Below, in pieces: positions 56,034 to 64,000 of a stretch of 64,000 nucleotides of DNA. The position numbers and the translations under genes are program-made. Every line of letters starts with the position of its first letter. Position 1 is the stretch's first letter. The notes under the pieces are model-generated. The model saw nothing but the letters and a program-made list of their open reading frames with translations. It was not told the DNA's origin and did no database searches. The stretch comes from an uncultured Oxalobacter sp. (GTDB lineage Bacteria; Pseudomonadota; Gammaproteobacteria; Burkholderiales; Burkholderiaceae_D): the NCBI GenBank assembly GCA_934277985.1, contig CAKQWF010000003.1, forward strand, positions 258,097 through 322,096, in the 5' to 3' direction.

Positions 56034-57809
56034 TCACGCCATGACTGTACAACCTTTCACCGCCAGCAGTTTTCCGAAAGACGCCTTTTCAACCGGTTCG
56101 GATATGTAATACCCCTGTGCATAATCGCAACCGAGCGACGACAGTATCCGCCATTGCTCCGGTGTCTCGACACCTTCGGCGACTACTGCGATATCCAGTT
56201 TGTGCGCCATCATGATCATCGTTTCGCACAATGTCCTGTCTTCATCGCCCGCCGTCAGATTCCGGATGAATGTCCTGTCGATCTTCATGTAATCCGGACT
56301 GAACTTCTTGAGCGAGGCCAGCGATGAATACCCTGTCCCGAAATCATCGATCGCCACCCTGACGCCCCTGCGGTGCAATGCATCGAGTTGCCTGACAACC
56401 GATGCATCCGTCCCCGCAAGCAATTGTTCGGTAATCTCGATCACTACGGACTGCGGCGGCAGGGACAATTCTTCGAGGCAGGCCATCCATTCATCGACAG
56501 CGATACCGCCTTCCGTGAACTGTACCGGCGAAAGATTGAGACTGATACAAAAATCCGGACGGGATGCACGCCACTTCGCGGCCTGCCGTACCGTTTCCAT
56601 GAAAAGCCCGTTGCCGAACGCGCGGATCATGCCCGTTTCTTCCATCAAGGGCACGAACGTGACAGGTTCCATCATGCCGGAAACGGGATGCCGCCACCGT
56701 GTCAAGGCTTCCGCCCAGCCGATTTCACCGGTTTTCATGCTGGCGATCGGCTGGAATACCGTCTCGAACTGTCCGCAATCCAGTGCATAACGCAATTCGC
56801 AAATCATGTTCGTGCGCTGCCTGACCGCTTCCTGCATCGAGGACGTGAAATAATGATACCGGTTTCCGCCGTTTTTCTTCGCCGCATACATGGCCTGATC
56901 GGCATGCTTCATCAATTCCTGTACATCGGCGGCATCTTCCGGATAAAAGGCGATACCGATGCTGGTCGACACATGTACGCTTTGCCCATCGATCACGAAC
57001 GGTTGCGACAAGGCACCCCGAATACTCTGCGCCACCCGGCTGACATCGCGAAAATCTTCCAGATCCGCCAGGATGACCGTAAATTCATCGCCACCCAGCC
57101 GCGCCACCATGTCTGTCTCGCGGACACAATGCGAAATCCGTTCGCTGGCACCCTTGAGCAGAGAATCGCCCGCATCATGTCCCATCGTATCGTTCACATA
57201 CTTGAAGCGGTCGAGATCGAGATACATCAATGCCACAGAACCGCCGGTACGCTGCGCTTTTCTGGTCTCGAAAAGCAGCCTTTGCTGGAACATCCGCCGG
57301 TTCGCCAGCCCGGTCAGCAAATCGAAATTGGCATGCCGCCAGATGGCTTCATCCGCCTTTTTCTTTTCCGATACATCCCGGATGATGAACTGCGCAAAAC
57401 ATTTGCCGGCGGTATCGATAATGCCCGAACTGATTTCGACCGGAAAAATCCGACCATCCGCATGTTTGCCGTATGCCTCGAAAATCAGGCTTTTCTCCCG
57501 CTTGAGTTCCTGCCACCTTTCTTCAAATACCGGGGCATCCTGCGGATCGAAAACCGTCCGGATATTTTTGCCGCTCAATGCGGAACGGGCCTTGCCGAAT
57601 AACGCACCGGAACGCTCGTTCGCCTCGATCACCGTTCCGCTATCGTCCATCAGGATAATGGCATCGTTGGCAAAACGGCTCAGATAGTCATGGCGCAACG
57701 CACGCTGTTTCAGGCCGTTCTTCATCCGGACCGTCTGATACTGCATATGCCGGTGACGCAATACGAAAAACAGAACCAGCGCCGCCGAAGCGGTCAAAAG
57801 CGTGGCCAT
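56034..57809 (-). CDS. PAS-GGDEF-EAL cyclic-di-GMP enzyme (second half of a split sensor protein)
   Basis: 591 residues from the ATG that overlaps the upstream stop (TGATG); MAWYILLM at 57830 is an earlier option. It begins with one membrane helix, then PAS (DYLSRFANDAIILMDDSG), a GGDEF domain with intact RLGGDEF and an I-site RETD five residues before it, and an EAL domain with EAL (WAEALTRW), NLSPVQF, DDFGTGYSSL, KIDRTFI and VAEGVET all present. Both making and breaking c-di-GMP are therefore possible. The sensor it would need is in the upstream frame. Confidence 0.88.
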   Translation of the reverse strand: MATLLTASAALVLFFVLRHRHMQYQTVRMKNGLKQRALRHDYLSRFANDAIILMDDSGTVIEANERSGALFGKARSALSGKNIRTVFDPQDAPVFEERWQELKREKSLIFEAYGKHADGRIFPVEISSGIIDTAGKCFAQFIIRDVSEKKKADEAIWRHANFDLLTGLANRRMFQQRLLFETRKAQRTGGSVALMYLDLDRFKYVNDTMGHDAGDSLLKGASERISHCVRETDMVARLGGDEFTVILADLEDFRDVSRVAQSIRGALSQPFVIDGQSVHVSTSIGIAFYPEDAADVQELMKHADQAMYAAKKNGGNRYHYFTSSMQEAVRQRTNMICELRYALDCGQFETVFQPIASMKTGEIGWAEALTRWRHPVSGMMEPVTFVPLMEETGMIRAFGNGLFMETVRQAAKWRASRPDFCISLNLSPVQFTEGGIAVDEWMACLEELSLPPQSVVIEITEQLLAGTDASVVRQLDALHRRGVRVAIDDFGTGYSSLASLKKFSPDYMKIDRTFIRNLTAGDEDRTLCETMIMMAHKLDIAVVAEGVETPEQWRILSSLGCDYAQGYYISEPVEKASFGKLLAVKGCTVMA

Positions 57810-58942
57810 CAGCAGGATATACCATGCCATTGCCGGATATGGCCATAAGCTTCCCGTTCGTCCATCTTGACCATCAGCGACCAGTCCGAATCGGGAATCT
57901 TGCCCACATAACCGACAACACGCTTGCCGCGATGATCGACCGTATGAAAAATTCCCTGCCGGGTTCGGCCTATCTTTTCGAGCCACTGTCCGTGGCCAGC
58001 ATCACCCTGTTCGATCGGATAGGCGATCCGTCCCGTCGGCACACTGCGCAGCATCGCCACTTCCCCGCCACGGGTACTGAACAGAAATACCCGTGACGTC
58101 ATGCCGCTCGTCGGCCAGATCGACATGACAGGTATCAGCGACTCGGCCGGATTGACATAATGAAGCCGAACCCCCGCTTCCGGACCTGCAGATGTTTCTT
58201 TCATGAAAGGCACGTACATCGTCAGCACATCCCGCCATGTCCCATCCGCATTCGAAATCCTTTTCGGTGGCCCCATCCAGATACGACGGGATTTCAGTAC
58301 ATGGGACATATCATGCGCTGCAGTTTCCGTAACCGGCTTCCGGCCATCCGCATCCGGGCGACCGTTCCTGGCCACCGTCTGTAAACGCTCCGGCAAACCC
58401 TGTCTTTCCGTCACGCCCAACCGTTGTCCCTGACGGAAAATACCCGCCTCGCCTGACAAACCGGCTTGAGCGACAGCCCATGCGCTTTGACGATCCTTCC
58501 AGTCGCTGATCTGCCTGATCTGCTCTTTCGCCAGCAAAGAGAAATTCCGGTCGAATGCTGCAGTTTCATTCTCGGCGAGCATGAAGAAAACGACATACGC
58601 CAGCACCGGAACCAGCACGGCGATACCGAGAAAAACCGGTAAATGTTTGCGGATGATGAATACGGAAAAACGGATACCGGATGCATATGATGATCTGGGC
58701 ACCGGAAAAAAGCCGAAAACGCAAAGAAAAGCGGCAAAAAACAGGGCAATCGCACCTGCCGGAAAAATATACTTCCTGCCGACAAACTGGCTCGCCGCCG
58801 CGCCTGCCGGATCGACACCCGACACCAGCATCCAGACTGCCAGCGCCGCAAGCAAACCGCCGCCCAGAACGACACCTACCGAACGGAAGAACTTTCGCCA
58901 CCTTTCCCTTATCTTCAGTCCAGCAGTATCACTTTGCATCAT
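57809..58942 (-). CDS. Membrane sensor with three helices and a periplasmic domain (first half of a split c-di-GMP protein)
   Basis: 377 residues. Helices at about 20-42, 58-80 and 95-118 are followed by a periplasmic dCache/CSS-like region (HYVNPAESLIPVMSIWP, KIPDSDWSLMVKMDERE) that ends at GHIRQWHGISC. In normal proteins of this kind such a domain continues straight into another helix and then PAS-GGDEF-EAL. That helix is encoded directly downstream in a different frame, overlapping by one base. It is either a real two-gene arrangement or a frameshifted single gene. Confidence 0.75.
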   Translation of the reverse strand: MMQSDTAGLKIRERWRKFFRSVGVVLGGGLLAALAVWMLVSGVDPAGAAASQFVGRKYIFPAGAIALFFAAFLCVFGFFPVPRSSYASGIRFSVFIIRKHLPVFLGIAVLVPVLAYVVFFMLAENETAAFDRNFSLLAKEQIRQISDWKDRQSAWAVAQAGLSGEAGIFRQGQRLGVTERQGLPERLQTVARNGRPDADGRKPVTETAAHDMSHVLKSRRIWMGPPKRISNADGTWRDVLTMYVPFMKETSAGPEAGVRLHYVNPAESLIPVMSIWPTSGMTSRVFLFSTRGGEVAMLRSVPTGRIAYPIEQGDAGHGQWLEKIGRTRQGIFHTVDHRGKRVVGYVGKIPDSDWSLMVKMDEREAYGHIRQWHGISC

Positions 58943-59283
58943 TCAGGATTCTTTCCGCAGACAAGGTTTTCATTGTCGCACACAGTCCCGTCCAATCGTG
59001 AAAACTCTCAAACTTTCGGGGAAAAAACGACAAACTGGCCTCCGTCTCTCACCTGATCGCAGGAATTTGCCATGCGAAAACATTATATAAATCGCCGGGA
59101 ACACCCCGGTTGAGGAAAGTCAGGCTGGCATAGTCTAAATGCCTACTCGCGTCAGTCTGGCTCCTGGTACCGTACCTGACAGTCTCATCCCGTTTCAGCT
59201 TTTTCAAACATAAACCTTTCCTGTTGTGTCGCTCCACCAGATCAATTTCTGCATCCATGCAAAAAAACCGCCTTGCAGACAAT
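58943..59283. other. Unexplained leader/intergenic stretch
   Basis: 341 bases between the sensor gene and the guaA terminator, mostly the leader of the sensor gene. It contains two near-copies of an 11-mer, GTCAGGCTGGC (59119-59129) and GTCAGTCTGGC (59151-59161), and several short complementary segments such as GGCAT/ATGCC and CCGGG/CCCGG. A short minus-strand open frame here shows no family features. Confidence 0.5.
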
Positions 59284-59313
59284 AAAAAAACCCCGTCCAT
59301 CAGGACGGGGTTT
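59284..59313 (-). terminator. Rho-independent terminator after guaA
   Basis: AAACCCCGTCC pairs with GGACGGGGTTT across four bases, followed on the minus strand by TTTT. Confidence 0.92.
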
Positions 59314-59324
59314 GAAGAAAACCT

Positions 59325-60932
59325 TCACTCCCACTCAATTGTGGCAGGCGGTTTGCCGGAGATGTCGTAAACGACGCGATTGATGCCGCGGACTTCGTTG
59401 ATGATCCGGTTGGAGACTTTGCCGAGCAGTTCGTGCGGCAAATGCGCCCATTGCGCTGTCATGAAGTCCTGTGTCTGTACGGCACGTAATGCGACGACGT
59501 ATTCATACGTTCTGCCGTCTCCCATGACACCGACGGATTTGACGGGCAAAAAGACGGCGAATGCCTGACTGGTCGCGTCGTACCAGCTCATCGGTTCGCC
59601 TTTTTCCGTCGTCATCGGTGACGGGGTGTTCCACAGTTCCTCGATGAAGATGGCATCGGCTTCGCGCAGCAGGTCGGCATATTCCTTTTTGACTTCGCCC
59701 AGAATACGGACACCCAGTCCAGGACCCGGGAACGGATGACGATAGACCATTTCACGCGGCAGGCCGAGTGCAAGCCCCAGTTCGCGCACTTCGTCCTTGA
59801 ACAGTTCGCGCAAGGGTTCGAGCAGTTTCAGGTTCAACGTATCCGGCAGACCGCCGACGTTGTGGTGGCTCTTGATGGTCTGCCCTTTCTTGCCCTTGCC
59901 TGCACTTTCGATGACGTCCGGATAGATGGTGCCTTGCGCCAGCCATTTGGCATTGGTGATTTTCGCAGCCTCGGCCTGAAAGACTTCGACGAATTCGCGA
60001 CCGATGATTTTGCGTTTTTCTTCCGGATCGGTCACTCCGGCCAGTTTGCCCATGAACTGTTCGGTCGCATCGACATGAACGACCTTGACGCCGAGGTTGC
60101 GAGCGAACATATCCATGACCATCTTGCCTTCGTTCAGGCGCAGCAAGCCATGATCGACGAATACGCAAGTCAGCTGATCACCGATGGCGCGATGGATCAA
60201 TGCAGCGGCAACGCTGGAATCGACACCGCCAGAGAGTCCCAGAATCACGTCGTCCTTGCCGACTTTCTGCCGGATGGCTTCGACGGCTTCGGATACATAG
60301 TCAGGCATGTTCCAGTCGGCACTGCATCCGCAGATGTCATGCACGAACCGATTGAGCATCGCGCGACCTTGTACGGTATGGGTCACTTCGGGATGGAACT
60401 GGACGGCGTAGAATTTGCGTGTTTCGTCGGCCATGCCGGCGATCGGGCAGGCTTCGTTGGCGAGTATGACTTCAAAGCCCTGCGGCAGCGCCGTCACCTT
60501 GTCGCCATGGCTCATCCAGACTTTCAAAAGCGACATGCCGTTGGCCAGAACCGCATCGGCGACACCGTCAAGCCAACGGGTATGACGTGTCGTTTGTACC
60601 TCGGCATAGCCGAATTCACGTACCTTGCCGTTTTCGACCTTGCCGCCCAGCTGTTCCGCCATGGCCTGCATGCCGTAGCAAATGCCCAGTACCGGCAATC
60701 CCAGCTCGAACACGATTTGCGGCACACGCGGCGTGTCGCCTTCGGTGACGCTGTTGGGACCACCGGAAAGGATGATGCCCTTGAGCGAACCATCGGCTGC
60801 ATAATCGCGGATGAAATCCGTTCCCACATCATAGGGAACGACTTCCGAAAACACACCGGCTTCACGTACACGGCGTGCGATCAGCTGGGTGACCTGTGAA
60901 CCAAAATCGAGAATCAGTATTCTGGAATGCAT
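59325..60932 (-). CDS. guaA: GMP synthase (glutamine-hydrolysing)
   Basis: Turns XMP into GMP. The 535 residues hold a class I amidotransferase domain ([32 protein letters not shown] with the nucleophile Cys; [10 protein letters not shown] with His and Glu), an ATP-pyrophosphatase with the P-loop [19 protein letters not shown], and a dimerisation domain ending [15 protein letters not shown]. It lies 73 bases after guaB. Confidence 0.98.
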   Translation of the reverse strand: MHSRILILDFGSQVTQLIARRVREAGVFSEVVPYDVGTDFIRDYAADGSLKGIILSGGPNSVTEGDTPRVPQIVFELGLPVLGICYGMQAMAEQLGGKVENGKVREFGYAEVQTTRHTRWLDGVADAVLANGMSLLKVWMSHGDKVTALPQGFEVILANEACPIAGMADETRKFYAVQFHPEVTHTVQGRAMLNRFVHDICGCSADWNMPDYVSEAVEAIRQKVGKDDVILGLSGGVDSSVAAALIHRAIGDQLTCVFVDHGLLRLNEGKMVMDMFARNLGVKVVHVDATEQFMGKLAGVTDPEEKRKIIGREFVEVFQAEAAKITNAKWLAQGTIYPDVIESAGKGKKGQTIKSHHNVGGLPDTLNLKLLEPLRELFKDEVRELGLALGLPREMVYRHPFPGPGLGVRILGEVKKEYADLLREADAIFIEELWNTPSPMTTEKGEPMSWYDATSQAFAVFLPVKSVGVMGDGRTYEYVVALRAVQTQDFMTAQWAHLPHELLGKVSNRIINEVRGINRVVYDISGKPPATIEWE

Positions 60933-60969
60933 GGAATTTTCTTGTCAAAACGGGTTCTGGAAACGCAAA

Positions 60970-60988
60970 GGGCCGGAATGACCGGCCC
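60970..60988 (-). terminator. Hairpin between guaB and guaA
   Basis: GGGCCGG pairs with CCGGCCC across five bases; on the minus strand TTTGCGTTT follows. It could be a partial terminator that lowers guaA relative to guaB. Confidence 0.45.
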
Positions 60989-61005
60989 CTGTACTCTTTT
61001 TTGTC

Positions 61006-62501
<1,496 letters not shown>

Positions 62502-62717
62502 CAGATTTTTCAAGCAGATTGCCTACCACAATTTTGGTATTTTGCACAATAAAAAACAGGATATTGCTTCATAAAAAACAGTCAAACCGCCGATTCGCAT
62601 GCATGTCTTCGACTTGCGGCCGCCGCTAGCGCTTTTTTGCACAAGACCACGCTGCATGCGCATTGCCTGTTACCGGTCAATGCGACGATCACATACGGAC
62701 AGCGCTTCCGCTCGCCT

Positions 62718-63686
62718 TTACAGCCTGTTGACAGGACAGCGAGGTTTTTCCCCCCTGAAACCGCGTACCGCTTCTTCTGCACAGCGCGTCTTGAGATTGT
62801 TTTCGGCCTGAACCGAATACCATGCCATATGCGGTGTGATGATGATATGCGGCGCAGAACGCAACGGGCTGTCCATCGGCAGCGGCTCGCTGCTGGTCAC
62901 ATCGATACCGGCTCCGGCCAGATGACCGGACTTCAGCGCTTCGGCCAATGCGGCTTCCTCGACCAGACCACCACGCGTCACATTGACGAACATGGCGCCT
63001 TTTTTCATTTTCGCAAAACTTTCCGTATTCATCATACGGGCATCCTGCGCGTTCAGGCTACAGTGCAAAGACAGTACGTCGGCACGTGCAATGACATCGT
63101 CTTCCGAGGTCAGTTCGATGAACGAACACTCCGGATCTCCCTTGACATGATCGGTAAAGATATCGAAACCGATAACCCGGCAACCCAGTGCGTGTACCCG
63201 TTTGGCGAATGCCAGCCCGATCCGGCCCAGCCCGATGACACCGACCGTCATGTTCGCCAGATGCTGGATCGGCACCATTTCCGCATAATTCCAGCGTCCC
63301 GCCCTGACCTGGTCGTTCGCCTGACATATTTTGCGCGTGATCGCCAGCATCAGTGCAAGCGCATGATTGGCGACTTCGGATGTGCCGTAGTCCGGAACAT
63401 TGCATACCTGAACACCATGGCGCGTCGCCGCTTCCAGATCGACATTGTCGACACCATCACCATAGCGAACCACCATTTTCAGTTCGGGCAACGCGGCAAA
63501 TACCTTTTCGGTAAAAGGCGCACGCTGGTTGCATACGGAAACCGCACCTTTGCAATTCGCGATCAGATCGTCTTCAGTCCTGCATTGAAACGCCTTGTAC
63601 GGAATACCGGCCGCTTCGAAAACCGCCTTTTCCGCATCGATATTGACATGGTTACAGTCCGTAATAACAATCATCGCCTCTGCCAT
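62718..63686 (-). CDS. D-2-hydroxyacid dehydrogenase, CtBP-like
   Basis: NAD-dependent oxidoreductase of the phosphoglycerate-dehydrogenase superfamily. It has 322 residues from MAEAMIVITD (a TTG seven codons earlier is possible). MVVRYGDGVDNVDLEAATR and VPDYGTSEVANHALALML are the CtBP-like pattern; VIGLGRIGLAFAKRV binds NAD; VTRGGLV, SSEPLP and TPHMAWYS supply catalytic Arg, Glu and His. There is no C-terminal ACT domain, so it is not a regulated SerA. Hydroxypyruvate or a related acid is a likely substrate, unproven. Confidence 0.88.
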   Translation of the reverse strand: MAEAMIVITDCNHVNIDAEKAVFEAAGIPYKAFQCRTEDDLIANCKGAVSVCNQRAPFTEKVFAALPELKMVVRYGDGVDNVDLEAATRHGVQVCNVPDYGTSEVANHALALMLAITRKICQANDQVRAGRWNYAEMVPIQHLANMTVGVIGLGRIGLAFAKRVHALGCRVIGFDIFTDHVKGDPECSFIELTSEDDVIARADVLSLHCSLNAQDARMMNTESFAKMKKGAMFVNVTRGGLVEEAALAEALKSGHLAGAGIDVTSSEPLPMDSPLRSAPHIIITPHMAWYSVQAENNLKTRCAEEAVRGFRGEKPRCPVNRL

Positions 63687-63942
63687 ACGATCACCCGTGC
63701 TCTTCAAAAAACCTCTATTTTCCCGTAAAACGGAAACCGTCTTCTATTATATTCAAAATGGCCGCGAAAGACTGTAATTGCCTTGAAATGCCTCTATCCT
63801 GCCACAGCAATACAATGCGGAACATACGATTGCGCAACGATCATTTGCACACGCTTGCCGGAAGCTCCATGCCTCATTGAGAAATTGTGACATATATTCA
63901 AATTATAGGACACACTTGTTTTCGACAAGTCACTGTTTTTTC
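63687..63942. other. Intergenic stretch without a recognised gene
   Basis: Between the dehydrogenase and a rightward promoter. AT-rich toward the right. ACTTGT (63914-63919) and ACAAGT (63925-63930) form a small inverted repeat 12 bases before the -35, a possible operator. Confidence 0.4.
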
Positions 63943-63971
63943 TTGTCTTTTGTTTTCCTTTCATATAGAAT
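63943..63971 (+). promoter_or_regulatory. Sigma-70 promoter for a gene beyond the right edge
   Basis: TTGTCT at 63943-63948 and TAGAAT at 63966-63971 with a 17-base spacer. A GGAGGT ribosome site occupies the last six bases of the window, so a coding start should follow within about ten bases. Confidence 0.65.
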
Positions 63972-64000
63972 GCAGCCTTCGCTTTTTTTATTTCGGAGGT

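Noticed and set aside
59110..59130. GAGGAAAGTC resembling the P4 strand of RNase P RNA
   Set aside because: The rest of the conserved RNase P core is missing nearby, and the gap is too short for rnpB.
59284..59325. Integration site at the guaA 3' end
   Set aside because: guaA ends are known targets for integrative elements, but there is no integrase or repeated guaA end here.

Overview
The window looks like a core chromosomal segment of a mid-GC betaproteobacterium of the Burkholderiales, most plausibly Oxalobacteraceae (perhaps Oxalobacter). This is an inference from protein families: EarP with an Arg32-type EF-P, PriB in the rpsF-rpsR-rplI operon, a long-spacer QueE, the YbiT-type ABC-F protein and a guaBA-tadA-ldcA-queDE neighbourhood. 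No 16S rRNA gene is present.

Layout. 1-3.4 kb: the 3' part of mutL, a small exported protein that seems to start at AUA, miaA, tRNA-Met and tRNA-Phe. 3.4-15.1 kb: an LPS/O-antigen locus read leftward. Its two AT-rich flanks hold unusual glycosyltransferases, two rhamnan-synthesis-F (RgpF) proteins and several gene ruins (a GT2 pseudogene, an rfbB fragment, a third coding remnant). Its middle is an intact, tightly overlapped rfbACDB operon for dTDP-L-rhamnose. 15.2-24.4 kb: msbA, tRNA-Ser, a leftward uvrB/Ung-like/rph/rdgB/hemW operon and an aromatic/aspartate aminotransferase. 24.6-31.1 kb: galE, yicC, efp, earP, suhB, trmJ, lexA. 31.4-39.3 kb: rpsF-priB-rpsR-rplI (priB starting at CUG), uspA, hom, an AlaA-like aminotransferase, an Mth938-domain protein, bcp and phoH. 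39.3-45.6 kb: accessory envelope genes, namely a Sel1/TPR protein, a small exported protein and a 1,312-residue trimeric autotransporter with a long internal DNA repeat and a 13-bp homopolymer in its promoter region. 45.6-64 kb: clpB with a sigma-32 promoter, crcB behind a fluoride riboswitch, moaE, nadC-nadA, a YbiT-like ABC-F, ldcA, tadA, queD, queE, a c-di-GMP enzyme split over two overlapping reading frames, guaA, guaB and a CtBP-like 2-hydroxyacid dehydrogenase.

Connections. dTDP-L-rhamnose from rfbACDB can feed both surface polysaccharide assembly and EarP rhamnosylation of EF-P Arg32, so the window links envelope sugar supply to translation of polyproline proteins. The most useful second-look items are the Ung-like protein without the catalytic Asp, the split sensor/GGDEF-EAL pair, the two non-canonical start codons, the homopolymer in the adhesin promoter, the fluoride riboswitch and the graveyard around the O-antigen genes. 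No CRISPR array, intact insertion sequence, prophage or toxin-antitoxin pair was seen. I did not find a clearly new multi-gene system.
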